Below, in pieces: positions 22,213 to 33,988 of a DNA stretch of 64,000 nt. Numbering within the stretch: position 1 is the stretch's first letter; the number at the start of each line of letters is the position of its first letter. This stretch comes from Vicia villosa. Its lineage: Eukaryota; Streptophyta; Magnoliopsida; Fabales; Fabaceae. Below the pieces are notes generated by a model, which was not told the DNA's origin, did no database searches, and saw nothing but the letters and a program-made list of their open reading frames with translations. A program made the position numbers and the translations under genes. Location of the stretch: the NCBI RefSeq assembly GCF_029867415.1, contig NC_081181.1, positions 126,113,042 to 126,177,041 on the forward strand. The letters are read 5' to 3'.

Positions 22213-23731
22213 CACCTTCACTCTCATCTCGATCTCTCCACCATTTTCTCTTCATTGATCCTTATCACTCTCCACAACCTTCTTCATCTTCTCAACCGTT
22301 CATCACCAAACCTCACCCTCACCATCACTATACGCTCATCTCCATTGTTGAGCAGAGATTCAACCTCTGAAACTCTGCTACAACAGAGCTAAGCCTTCAC
22401 CTTCAATCCCTCAGCCTCGCAGCAACAACGGAAATCGAATCATGATGAAGAAAGAGTGAAACAAGAAGAGAAGAAGATAGCGCAAGCGAAAAGGAAAAGA
22501 GGTGCACCTGAATTGAAATTCTCCGACGCGTTTACTTCGCCAGCACACAGTCCTCGAAGAGTCGCCGGAACTGCTCCGGTAGGTAACTCCCTTTAAACTC
22601 TGTCTTCTCCGATTCTCTAGCTTGATTGATGCTGCTCATCACCCCACTTCGCACGTTCTCCCGTCAATTGCGAGATTTTCGCTTCGATTAGGGGGAGTTA
22701 GGGTTAGGTGTTCGGATCAGTCGGTCTGGCCGTTTGCGTACCATTCAAGAGAAATTGATAAGGGGTTTGTGTTTAGGATCGGAAATGAGTAGGGATTTAT
22801 GTTTACGGAGTGATGATTAGAGACGGTGATTCACGGCGGCGCTTATCGCCGGAAACCGCACGAAACGAGAGAGTGAGAGTTCGGAGAGAGGGAAGGGGGA
22901 ACGACGCTCGTTCTAACCCTAAAGTCCTTTTATTGCTTTAATTAATTTCTTTTTTATTATTATTGTTAATCAAAGAGTAATTAAGTGTAATGTGGTATTA
23001 ACTGAGTGTTAATGAAGAGTTTGCATCAATAATAAAAATCTGAAAAAACTCGTTGGATCATGATAATGATGCTGCAATAATCTCTTGGGCCATGCTTGCT
23101 TACCGCACCCCCCTGTGGCCCATGGTATCATATTTTGGCAAAAAACTTGTGAAAAAAAATACCCTTTGGGCTGGGCCCTGCGCTACTGCTAATCATATCA
23201 TCTAATTCAATTTTGCACCCCCTGTTTTCATCTTTTTAGATTTAGGTTCTATTAGTTTCTTGCCACTTTTTTAATGAATAAAAGCTAATTTTTCTTCCTT
23301 TTAATTTTGGGACTTTTAACACAATTTTTGACATAAAATAATCATAAGAAATATTAGTTTTAGGCTATTTGTTTTAGTCTTTTACTTGATTTGTAATTCA
23401 ATTTCTCCCATAAAATCAATATAAAAAAAACAATAATATTTTACTTCATTTTGCACTATATTTTGACTTGTCACTTCATGCTTGTGTGTAACTTTGTACC
23501 ATTGTATCATTCTTAAATCCTTGCTTATAATTGTGACTTTAATTTTCATGTCTCCTTTATTCCTAACTTTAGGTAGAAACCATGACAACATTAGGATTTA
23601 GGAATCCCCTTTCATAACACTTAGGCTAGTTGTTCATTTTAGGCTAGTTTTCCTTCTTTTTCTTTTCAACTTTTAAAATACTTAATAAATATCGATGAAG
23701 ATCATACCGCTACTATATTTCATAGTAGGAA

Positions 23732-24003
23732 AGAAATGATTGGGGTGTAGGCCCCGATGTATGTTCTTTCCTACTTAGCGGAGAAGAAATGATTGAGGTG
23801 TGAAGCCTCGATGTATTTCTTAACCGTTGTTTAGAGAAACGATCGTGGTGTAGGCCTCGATGTGCATTCTCTAAATATTCACAAAAGAACTCTTTTTGTA
23901 TCTCCCTTACTTAGCGGAGAAGAAATGATTGAGGTGTGAAACCTCGATGTATTTCCTAACCGTTATTTAGAGAAACGATTGTGGCGTAGGCCTCGATGTG
24001 TGT
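23732..24003 (+). repeat. five hairpin-like modules inside the LTR
   Basis: Five copies of a gattgaggtgtgaagcctcgatgt-like module begin near 23738, 23791, 23841, 23927 and 23978. Each contains GAGG or GTGG facing CCTC or CCCC, so most could form a short stem. They alternate between two contexts (ttagcggagaagaaatg and ttagagaaacg). The second LTR carries the same set at 32981-33252. Confidence 0.75.
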
Positions 24004-24736
24004 TCTCTAAATATGCAAAACAAAACTCTTTTGGTATGATCTAAGTCACAAATTAAAACCCCATAAAAAACACCAACCAAAAACACTTCAAAAAACCTAA
24101 TAAATGTTCAGACTTAAAACAAAAGTGAGGAAGTGATGCGAGACCTTGTAGTAGGTTCTCGTCATCATGGAATTACACCTAAAAGACACAAACCAATCTT
24201 TTCTCTCTTGCCTCCGAGGCATTTCTTTCTCTTGCCTTCAGGGCATTCTTTCTCCTAATCGGACACGTTATTTCCGCTCCATTCCCAGCTTAAGACTCCA
24301 GAGGTCGAGCAGCGGAGTGTGAATGTAACTGTTCAACTAAAAAACACAAAAACAAACAAAAACTAAAGAGCCGAACTACGGCGCTCTGATTCCTGAAAAG
24401 GATACGTAGGCATCAAGTCGCGGGGCTTGAACGAGCACAACTATTTATAAACCTTATTTTCCCCGCGTTTCTTTTCTTTCATTTGCATGCATTCCCTTAG
24501 TGATTAAGCTTTAGATTTATACACCCTTAGAATAGAACAAACATAGGTGGATACCATCGAGTACGATGGGCGTGAGGGGTGCTAGTACCTTCCCCTCGCG
24601 TAACCGACTCCCGTACCCTATCTCTGGTCGCAAGACCTTCTCTTATCCTTATTCTAGGTTTTCTGATATTCCTTTCCCTCTTTGGGATAAATATATTGGT
24701 GGCGACTCTGTTCACATTTCGCGAGCGTGCGACAGC

Positions 24737-24754
24737 TGGCGACTCTGCTGGGGA
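24737..24754 (+). promoter_or_regulatory. primer-binding site of the gag-only element
   Basis: TGGCGACTCTGCTGGGGA begins two bases after the LTR end. This is the tRNA-Arg type site described for Ogre elements, which supports the lineage assignment independently of gag. Confidence 0.85.
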
Positions 24755-25254
24755 CCTAGCTTAGTCGATCCTAGCTTGTGTTTGCTTTCTTTGGGTGTTC
24801 ATTTATTGATTTATTGCTTTATGGCTTTACTTCTTTATGCCTCGCATATCATGACTATTTATTGCTTGCATATCATGTTTATTTTCTCGCATCCTGGACT
24901 ATATTATGGGTCCCCGTGGGGGCCACATATTTTCTCTCTGTTTGCAGGTTGGGTGGGATTTCTATGAGGTAAAAGGCCCAATACCCAGGCCAGAGTGATA
25001 CCTTAGGAACTAGGAATAGAGTGGCCATGACGGACAGAAGACGTATGTCTGATTGATCCGATCATGTATCCACGGACAGAGCTTGGTTGAAAGAGGCAAT
25101 ATCGTATGATTGCGCCTACTTTCAATCCTCTGTTGGCTTTTTGACCTACCATATACTAGATCCTACCTGTGAGAGGGGTTGGGAAATTTTGTTTTGCAGG
25201 AAAACAAGCCTCCATCCCACCCTATGCCCGTTCAGACTATCTATCATAATCAAC

Positions 25255-25420
25255 GTCGAACCTCTGAATCTGGAGGGTTCGACCTTATGTGACTTATGCA
25301 AGGTTATCTATCAGAATCAACGTCGAACCTCTGAATCTGGAGGATTCGACCACCCTTGACTTATGCACAAGCTATTTATCCAGAAGGCAACGTCGAACCT
25401 CTGAATCTGGAGGATTCGAC
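25255..25420 (+). repeat. three regularly spaced 29-nt hairpins in the gag leader
   Basis: Copies at 25255-25283, 25322-25350 and 25392-25420 (spacing 67 and 70 bp). Each reads GTCGAACCTC, a short loop, then GAGG(G/A)TTCGAC, a 10-bp stem with one bulged base. Their position between primer site and gag is where retroelements keep packaging or dimerisation signals; that role is inference. Confidence 0.8.
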
Positions 25421-25626
25421 CAGTTCTTATTGTCCATGAGAAGATGTTATCTAAGAAGCCTTGATCCTTGATCCTGATTTATGATACATTTGCATCTTCA
25501 TTAACATTTTTACATTCATGCATGTGCATTCATGGTTACCAATACTCTTACCTATTTCTCTCCATCAGATCAGTCAAGACGATTCCTCCACACCGATATC
25601 TGACAAGAGCTCACAGAAGAAGAATC

Positions 25627-27264
25627 ATGGAGAACTATGAACAAGATCAAGCTGCCATTAGAGAAGAGATGGATCAAATGAAAACTAAGGTCGATGCTAT
25701 CCTGGAAGCTATCCAAGCCTTGAGAACTGAAAGGGTTCCTGCTACACAAGAGATCCCCGTTGTTGGTAACCAAGCTGCTGCTAGCCAACTTGAGGTCGTT
25801 CCACCTTCTTCTACTCCACCTGAGTTCCAACCAAGGACTAATGCTACTCTTGGAATGCCATTTAGCTTCATGACTGCTGATACTCTTGGAGCTTTAAACC
25901 AAGGAGGATCCATGCCCATAACTTCTGGAGTGCCAACTATGACTGGGCCCACTTGCCCATTTCCTACTCCACCTTCTCAAACAGAGATTCCTATTCCTGC
26001 TTTCTGTGGTACTCGTTCTGCTAATCCAGAAATGCAAACAATACCAACCGCTGAAAGAACTCGACCCGTTGAGAAATCTGCTGAGAAGTACAAAATCCTT
26101 GAGGAAAGAATTCGAGCCATTGAAGGATTTAGTGCCTATGGGATGGATGCTGAGGATATGTGTCTAGTTCCTAATCTGGTTGTCCCTCCTAAGTTCAAGA
26201 CTCCCGACTTCCAGAAGTACAAGGGTTTGAGCTGTCCGAAGAGCCATATCATCATGTATTGTCGTAAGATGGCTTCTCACATCCACAACGACTCATTGCT
26301 CATTCACTGCTTCCAAGATAGCTTATCTGGGGCATCTCTGAACTGGTATATGAATCTGGAGCGTAATAGAATCCGATCTTGGAAGGATTTGTCTGATGCT
26401 TTCCTCAAGCAATATCAGTATAACATTGACATGGCACCAACTAGGTTGCAACTTCAGAATCAAGTGCAAAGGACCAATGAGACATTCAAAGAGTATGCTC
26501 AAAGGTGGAGAGAAATGGCTGCTCGAGTTAATCCACCACTTTCTGAATCTGAACTGGTTGACATGTTCATGAACACTCTTCAAGGACATTACTATGAGAG
26601 AATGGTTGGTAGTGTTTCTTCTGGTTTCTCCGATCTAGTCAGGATTGGTGAAAGAATTGAGAATGGTTTGAAAATTGGTAAGATCCAGAATCCCGCCAAT
26701 GCTGCTGCTTCAAACCAATATGGGTACAAGAAACCTCAGGGTAACTTTGTCAAGAAGAAAGAAGGCGAGACCAGTGCCACCTATGCTCAAGATCAAGCTC
26801 CTTGCTATCGAGTGGCCGCCACCGCCCCTCAAGCTTATATGGCACCTGTTGGTCGACAACCTTGGGTCCCTTATCAACAATATGTCCAACAACAACAACA
26901 AGGTTTCCAACAACAAGGTTATCAGCAGAGACAGGGTCAACAGAGGCAGAATAGACCTAAAAGGGTGTATGATCGTGTACCAATGACCTATAGCCAACTT
27001 CTCGCCGCCTTGCTTGATCAGAAGCTGATTCAATTAGCTGAAGCGAGGCCTCCTCCTGATCCTCTCCCTCCAAATTACAAGATTAATGCCAAGTGTGAAT
27101 TCCACTCTGGAGGATCTGGTCACACCACTGAAGAGTGCAGAGTTCTCAAAGACAAGGTTCAGGATCTGCTTGATGCAAAGGAGATTACATTCACACCTGT
27201 GGCACCTAATGTGGTCAACAATCCCATGCCACCTCACAATGGAGCTTCCACCAGTGGAGCATGA
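25627..27264 (+). CDS. gag: Gag of an Ogre-like element, intact, not joined to pol
   Basis: The frame is open from 25468, but the ATG at 25627 (MENYEQDQAAIREEMDQM) begins the recognisable protein, so I take 545 codons. Residues ~1-45 form a short coiled coil. A Pro-rich linker follows, then the Tat/Ogre Gag core at ~155-330 (VVPPKFKTPDFQKYKG, SLNWYMNLE, RVNPPLSE-type end). After it come a Gln-rich stretch (QQQQQGFQQQGYQQRQGQQRQ at ~425-445, here described only) and a zinc-knuckle-like CEFHSGGSGHTTEEC near 495-510. The protein ends NGASTSGA and a stop, where an autonomous element would continue to protease. No lesion is visible. The product would form particles that need RT and integrase from elsewhere. 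Confidence 0.9.
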   Translation: MENYEQDQAAIREEMDQMKTKVDAILEAIQALRTERVPATQEIPVVGNQAAASQLEVVPPSSTPPEFQPRTNATLGMPFSFMTADTLGALNQGGSMPITSGVPTMTGPTCPFPTPPSQTEIPIPAFCGTRSANPEMQTIPTAERTRPVEKSAEKYKILEERIRAIEGFSAYGMDAEDMCLVPNLVVPPKFKTPDFQKYKGLSCPKSHIIMYCRKMASHIHNDSLLIHCFQDSLSGASLNWYMNLERNRIRSWKDLSDAFLKQYQYNIDMAPTRLQLQNQVQRTNETFKEYAQRWREMAARVNPPLSESELVDMFMNTLQGHYYERMVGSVSSGFSDLVRIGERIENGLKIGKIQNPANAAASNQYGYKKPQGNFVKKKEGETSATYAQDQAPCYRVAATAPQAYMAPVGRQPWVPYQQYVQQQQQGFQQQGYQQRQGQQRQNRPKRVYDRVPMTYSQLLAALLDQKLIQLAEARPPPDPLPPNYKINAKCEFHSGGSGHTTEECRVLKDKVQDLLDAKEITFTPVAPNVVNNPMPPHNGASTSGA

Positions 27265-29325
27265 AGACTTTTATGTTTGTCAGAAAACATTTCATTTGCA
27301 TTAGAATAAGGCCAAGCTTGCCATTGTATAGATTTCTTTAGTATTTTCAATTGTATTACTTTTGTTGTTATCAAGTACTTCTCATTGTAAGAAACTCATT
27401 CTGTTTGAATAAATAAAAATGTAATATACATGTTTTTCTCAAATCATTTCATCTTTGTCATTATGTTCATTGATACTTCACTCATTTGTCTTAAGCAACT
27501 AAAAAAGGAGAATGATGAAAATCAAAAGCACATGAATCACTAATTGTATGCCTTTGGAACGAGATCCTGCTGACGATGTACAGGCATTGTTTCAATTCCT
27601 AAACACCGGAGTTATAAGGGAGTGAAACCTTCGTAAACCCCTTTGAGCCTACGGAGTAGTAGTTTCTTTTCAAAAAATGCAAAACCCTCAATCTTTACCA
27701 GGGGCAGGGTAGTCTTCAGTTAGTGCGACCGAGCGTTCAAATTTCAGGTATTCCATCAGAGGATCAATCATATTCTATCTCTCACAACAAAGAAGAAGAG
27801 CACAATCCACAATGGATGTCTCTCATTCATTGAGAAAAAGGCAGTCACAACTTTTCCAACAAGTCAATCATCAAAGTCATACAACTCGTCCCCAAACGAG
27901 ACAAAAAGAAAAAAGAAAGTTATGAATCATGATCAAAAGAAAAAAGAAAGAAGCAATAGCCCGCTAAGTCAAAAAAAAAAAAGAAAAAAAAAAAAAAAAA
28001 AAAAACAACAACAAAGCTTTGAAGCAAATGACTTAGGCAAAAATTAGGGCATATCCCGCTGGACAACGAACACCAATATCAAAAGAAACTTTCTGTCCAG
28101 GCAAAAGTTAGGGAAAGCAAAAGGCAAAGCACAAGAACAAAAATCCTCCAAGGGACAAGTTGTCATGATCGTTAACAAAAAGCACCAAAGGGTGGCTGCC
28201 ACCTCCATCAAAGTCACAAAGGATCCTCATCCATCACAATTCGTCCTGAAAGGTGAACACTCGTGTCAAACCAACTGAACGTAGGACTGGAGAACATCAC
28301 GAAGAGGGGTGGGTTAAGTAGAACTTGAGCCTTTATCCTTTGTTTCTTAAACCGTGAACCCGGCCACGTTACAACCCTAGAAAGTCCTAATTGAAGCAAG
28401 GTTCGTTCCGAAAGCATACAAACTGTAAAAATCATGTCAAACTGACTCCTAATGTTGCTGTGTCATTTGTGTTAGTATCAGTACAACCTTTTGACAAATA
28501 AAACTTTTACTTTGAGATTAACATGTGCATTGCATTCTCATTATCTTTCCAAAACAGAATTGTCTCTAAACTTGAAAGTAAGTACTTGATACCAAGGAAA
28601 GTTCAACATCGAAATTCCATCGAGTAATCTTACAAAGGCAAAGGTTGGTCATCCACAAAGCAAATACCTGAAGCACCCACCTGGTGGAAGAGTTCATTTC
28701 AAACCGGGGCAATCATCCCATGATCCATACTGGGGCAGACCATTGCACATCTCCATGATTCAAGCATATCAAAGTTCTTTCTCAAGAGATCATACAAGCT
28801 GGGGCAAGCTAGTGACAATTCCATCTTTCATTCCCAAGCAAGTGTCAGATATCAAGACAAGTGTCGAGTAGTCAAGCTAAACACCTCACCTTCACAAGCG
28901 TTGTCCTTCAAGCAACAACCTTCCACAAGGGCATACTCCATCCACTCCTGGTATCTTGGAGACAATCGTTGCACTCATAATCATACATGCATCATACATA
29001 TCATTGCATTCTCATTATCATTTCACCCGCATGATCCAATCATCAACAAAGCAGGGGCATCCACCCTATCTTGAATCAAGCAGAGTTCAGAACTCCACCT
29101 GATCTATTCCACATCAAAGCAAAAACCCTAATCAATCAGTACACTGCATATAGAATTCATTGCATTGCATCTCCAGAAGTGCATAAAACAAATCAAGCAT
29201 TGCATGCGAAGCATAAGCCAAGTTACTCATCAGATGAGGTCCCTACAAAGTATTCAAGTTGATATTTCACTAGATCACTCAGAGTTACCATTGTGGTGTC
29301 ATCTCCCAAAGTCAATCACGTTCAT
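27265..29325 (+). other. long non-coding region replacing pol in the gag-only element
   Basis: About 2 kb without a coding ORF or any RT, integrase or RNase H motif. It contains an A-rich tract (27969-28006, an almost pure run of ~38 A), several 'ggggca(g/a)' phrases and repeated 'ctggggcagac/ctggggcaagct' segments at 28675-28815. The minus-strand ORF at 28214-28435 has no recognisable content. Either pol was deleted here or the element never had one. Confidence 0.75.
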
Positions 29326-30085
29326 CTTTCCTCAACCCAGAGTTGATCTTTCCCACTCAACCCAGAGTTGACGGTTATCTATTCTCTTTTCCCACTCAAC
29401 CCAAAGTTGACGGTTATCATTTGTTTCTTCACTCAACCCAGAGTTGACAGTTATCCTTTCTTTTATTCAACCCAGAGTTGACCGTTCTCTTTTCCCACTC
29501 AACCCAGAGTTGACGGTCATCATTTCTCTTCCCCACTCAACCCAGAGTTGACGGTTATCTTTTATTCAATCCAGAATTGATTTCTTTTCCCACTCAACCC
29601 AGAGTTGACGGTTATCTTTTGTCTTTTCCTACTCAACCCAGAGTTGACGATTATTTTTTTTTTTTTTTTTTCAACCCAGAGTTGACGGATATCTTTTGTC
29701 CTTTCCCACTCAACCCAGAGTTGACGGTTATTTCTTCTCCGTCCCCACTCAACCCAGAGTTGACGGTTATCTTTTATTCAATCCAGAATTGATTTCTTTT
29801 CCCACTCAACCCAGAGTTGACGGTTATCTTTTGTCTTTTCCTACTCAACCCAGAGTTGACGACTATCCTTTTTTTTTTCAACCCAGAGTTGACGGATATC
29901 TTTTGTCCTTTCTCACTCAACCCAGAGTTGATAGTTATTTCCGATTGTTCATCTTCCCCCTTATCCAACCCAGAGTTGACCTCCCCTTTATTCTTCGACC
30001 CAGAGTCGACCCATTTTTCTTCTTCAACCCAGAGTTGAGTTCTATTTCATTTCTAACCCAGAGTTAATTTGTTCAGCCTAGAGTT
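29326..30085 (+). repeat. 3'UTR tandem array built on caacccagagttgacgg
   Basis: About 20 copies of CAACCCAGAGTTGAC separated by variable T/C-rich spacers (~25-55 bp). The core is itself a small dyad (CAAC...GTTG). A higher-order duplication of ~212 bp is visible: the block with the variant tattcaatccagaattgatt occurs at ~29560 and ~29772. ORFs on both strands here are repeat translations. Position just before the polypurine tract parallels the array at 480-6265 in the other Ogre-like element. Confidence 0.92.
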
Positions 30086-30244
30086 GACACAATCTTCCTC
30101 AATGGAATTGACACCATATTTCTTCCCCAGTGGATTCCATCTTTCTTCAGGCAAATTTTCAGGTTCACTTGATATTTAATCTACTTCTACCTTGAATGCT
30201 CGAAAGGCCAGCGCCAATCTCTCCTTCAGGTTTAAGACGATTAA

Positions 30245-30255
30245 ATAGGGGCAGC
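30245..30255 (+). promoter_or_regulatory. polypurine tract of the gag-only element
   Basis: ataggggcagc directly before the 3' LTR, preceded by cttcaggtttaagacgatta, matching 6481-6512 with few changes. Confidence 0.8.
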
Positions 30256-33200
30256 TGTTGCACCCCAAAATTTGCCCATTTAATTTTATCTTTAACTGGC
30301 TTATGTTTCTCGTTTCATCTACATTTACATCCATTAGGTTACTTAACTCATGCATTCATTAATCAATAATTTGGCATTGGGATCAAGGATCTTAAAAGCT
30401 AAGGTTATTATATTACTTTGAAGCTCTCACTCTCATTAAGAAACTCCTCAATCAAGGTGCCTTATTCAGTGTTACTTGTGATTCGAGTTAAAAGTATTTA
30501 CTTATTGACTATGGATAGAGATGTGTTTATATGCTTGCATACACCGGTTGACCTTAGAGGTTGAGAGCGACGTAGGGACCTTCTCATCTTTGGGATTCAT
30601 TTGGTTTATTAATTAAAGATTGGTGTACTCCGGACTTGGGCTTTCATAAAAAGTTGGACATACTTGAAGAAATGCAAGTCCACCTCAATTCAATGATTGT
30701 TTAGAATTTCCAAAACCGAATAGGATTATCCATAATTCATATAGTTTGTTCATCAATTCAACAAATTCTACTTCAAAGTCCAAGAAAACATGTCATTCAA
30801 AAGAGGAGCATTTCACTTTAATTTTAAGTTATAAACAAAGTGTACATATTCAGTTCCACAAATCCAAATTCATTACAAAATCCATCACATTATACCCTAA
30901 AGGCTCATTACACAGCAAAAGATACAAAAATGACAGCCTATTGTTTCCATATCTCCACAACGCTTCAGGTGAAAATCTCCAGGCCGAAGTTATCTTCGTG
31001 TCCATGCTAAACTTGGTTTTTTCTTCATAAACCCATCAGCCTCCAAGAGTACCATTGCTTGACCTCCAAATCCTGCAGCCAAAACAAAATTCAGAATTTA
31101 AATAAGAGAAACGCGTCGGTTTGGCAACAGATAAACCAGTTCAGCCTCACGATTCTAACTACCAGTTCCAAGCTCTCTTTTAACAAACCAGTGTACATCC
31201 AAAAGCCACTCTAACCTAACTATCAATAACCAATTCAACTAACCTATAAGTTCCAACAAGACTAACGGCCAAACAGATTTTCTAATTGAATCCAAACAGA
31301 ATTAACGGAACTTGTAACCACCCTCTAACTGACATAACCACTTGGTAACCCTTAACAGCTCCGTAACTAACTCTAACCGAATCTCTAACAACCTGTAACT
31401 AACGGATTAACCGATTGCATAACAGAAAATCAGAGAACAGAACTAACCCTATATAACAGAGCACCTTCACTCTCATCTCGATCTCTCCACCATTTTCTCT
31501 TCATTGATCCTTATCACTCTCCACAACCTTCTTCATCTTCTCAACCGTTCATCACCAAACCTCACCCTCACCATCACTATACGCTCATCTCCATTGTTGA
31601 GCAGAGATTCAACCTCTGAAACTCTGCTACAACAGAGCTAAGCCTTCACCTTCAATCCCTCAGCCTCGCAGCAACAACGGAAATCGAATCATGATGAAGA
31701 AAGAGTGAAACAAGAAGAGAAGAAGATAGCGCAAGCGAAAAGGAAAAGAGGTGCACCTGAATTGAAATTCTCCGACGCGTTTACTTCGCCAGCACACAGT
31801 CCTCGAAGAGTCGCCGGAACTGCTCCGGTAGGTAACTCCCTTTAAACTCTGTCTTCTCCGATTCTCTAGCTTGATTGATGCTGCTCATCACCCCACTTCG
31901 CACGTTCTCCCGTCAATTGCGAGATTTTCGCTTCGATTAGGGGGAGTTAGGGTTAGGTGTTCGGATCAGTCGGTCTGGCCGTTTGCGTACCATTCAAGAG
32001 AAATTGATAAGGGGTTTGTGTTTAGGATCGGAAATGAGTAGGGATTTATGTTTACGGAGTGATGATTAGAGACGGTGATTCACGGCGGCGCTTATCGCCG
32101 GAAACCGCACGAAACGAGAGAGTGAGAGTTCGGAGAGAGGGAAGGGGGAACGACGCTCGTTCTAACCCTAAAGTCCTTTTATTGCTTTAATTAATTTCTT
32201 TTTTATTATTATTGTTAATCAAAGAGTAATTAAGTGTAATGTGGTATTAACTGAGTGTTAATGAAGAGTTTGCATCAATAATAAAAATCTGAAAAAACTC
32301 GTTGGATCATGATAATGATGCTGCAATAATCTCTTGGGCCATGCTTGCTTACCGCACCCCCCTGTGGCCCATGGTATCATATTTTGGCAAAAAACTTGTG
32401 AAAAAAAATACCCTTTGGGCTGGGCCCTGCGCTACTGCTAATCATATCATCTAATTCAATTTTGCACCCCCTGTTTTCATCTTTTTAGATTTAGGTTCTA
32501 TTAGTTTCTTGCCACTTTTTTAATGAATAAAAGCTAATTTTTCTTCCTTTTAATTTTGGGACTTTTAACACAATTTTTGACATAAAATAATCATAAGAAA
32601 TATTAGTTTTAGGCTATTTGTTTTAGTCTTTTACTTGATTTGTAATTCAATTTCTCCCATAAAATCAATATAAAAAAAACAATAATATTTTACTTCATTT
32701 TGCACTATATTTTGACTTGTCACTTCATGCTTGTGTGTAACTTTGTACCATTGTATCATTCTTAAATCCTTGCTTATAATTGTGACTTTAATTTTCATGT
32801 CTCCTTTATTCCTAACTTTAGGTAGAAACCATGACAACATTAGGATTTAGGAATCCCCTTTCATAACACTTAGGCTAGTTGTTCATTTTAGGCTAGTTTT
32901 CCTTCTTTTTCTTTTCAACTTTTAAAATACTTAATAAATATCGATGAAGATCATACCGCTACTATATTTCATAGTAGGAAAGAAATGATTGGGGTGTAGG
33001 CCCCGATGTATGTTCTTTCCTACTTAGCGGAGAAGAAATGATTGAGGTGTGAAGCCTCGATGTATTTCTTAACCGTTGTTTAGAGAAACGATCGTGGTGT
33101 AGGCCTCGATGTGCATTCTCTAAATATTCACAAAAGAACTCTTTTTGTATCTCCCTTACTTAGCGGAGAAGAAATGATTGAGGTGTGAAACCTCGATGTA

Positions 33201-33983
33201 TTTCCTAACCGTTATTTAGAGAAACGATTGTGGCGTAGGCCTCGATGTGTGTTCTCTAAATATGCAAAACAAAACTCTTTTGGTATGATCTAAGTCACAA
33301 ATTAAAACCCCATAAAAAACACCAACCAAAAACACTTCAAAAAACCTAATAAATGTTCAGACTTAAAACAAAAGTGAGGAAGTGATGCGAGACCTTGTAG
33401 TAGGTTCTCGTCATCATGGAATTACACCTAAAAGACACAAACCAATCTTTTCTCTCTTGCCTCCGAGGCATTTCTTTCTCTTGCCTTCAGGGCATTCTTT
33501 CTCCTAATCGGACACGTTATTTCCGCTCCATTCCCAGCTTAAGACTCCAGAGGTCGAGCAGCGGAGTGTGAATGTAACTGTTCAACTAAAAAACACAAAA
33601 ACAAACAAAAACTAAAGAGCCGAACTACGGCGCTCTGATTCCTGAAAAGGATACGTAGGCATCAAGTCGCGGGGCTTGAACGAGCACAACTATTTATAAA
33701 CCTTATTTTCCCCGCGTTTCTTTTCTTTCATTTGCATGCATTCCCTTAGTGATTAAGCTTTAGATTTATACACCCTTAGAATAGAACAAACATAGGTGGA
33801 TACCATCGAGTACGATGGGCGTGAGGGGTGCTAGTACCTTCCCCTCGCGTAACCGACTCCCGTACCCTATCTCTGGTCGCAAGACCTTCTCTTATCCTTA
33901 TTCTAGGTTTTCTGATATTCCTTTCCCTCTTTGGGATAAATATATTGGTGGCGACTCTGTTCACATTTCGCGAGCGTGCGACA
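30256..33983 (+). repeat. 3' LTR of the gag-only element
   Basis: 3,728 bp, same length as the 5' LTR and matching it at a constant offset of 9,249, ending gagcgtgcgaca, followed by target copy ccagc (33984-33988). Confidence 0.95.
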
Positions 33984-33988
33984 CCAGC

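Larger units (their letters stand above)
21007..24734 (+). repeat. 5' LTR of the gag-only element
   Basis: Starts TGTTGCACCCCAAAATTTGCCC, ends gagcgtgcgaca. No real gene inside: ORFs at 21497-21781 (+), 23382-23591 (-), 24527-24967 recur unchanged in the other LTR and have no recognisable domain. ggtggcgactctg lies ~30 bp before the end and partly duplicates the primer site just outside. Confidence 0.95.
21007..33983 (+). mobile_element. young gag-only Ogre-like LTR retrotransposon, non-autonomous (12,977 bp)
   Basis: Two LTRs of exactly 3,728 bp (21007-24734 and 30256-33983) flank a 5.5-kb interior. Target duplication ccagc at 21002-21006 and 33984-33988. No base or length difference was seen between the LTRs in the stretches compared; every ORF in one recurs at +9,249 in the other. 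The interior has an Ogre-type primer site, three hairpins, one gag ORF, a long non-coding region with an A-rich run, a tandem array and a polypurine tract; there is no protease, RT or integrase. It fits the class of non-autonomous gag-bearing LTR elements mobilised by relatives. Insertion split the integrase of the host element in frame. Confidence 0.95.

Noticed and set aside
24566..24967. 133-aa plus-strand ORF over the LTR end and primer site
   Set aside because: Spans LTR boundary and primer-binding site; chance reading frame.
29326..30085. Repeats with variable spacers resembling a CRISPR array, and repeat-encoded ORFs
   Set aside because: Spacers are low-complexity T/C tracts, themselves repeated; the position matches an Ogre 3'UTR array.
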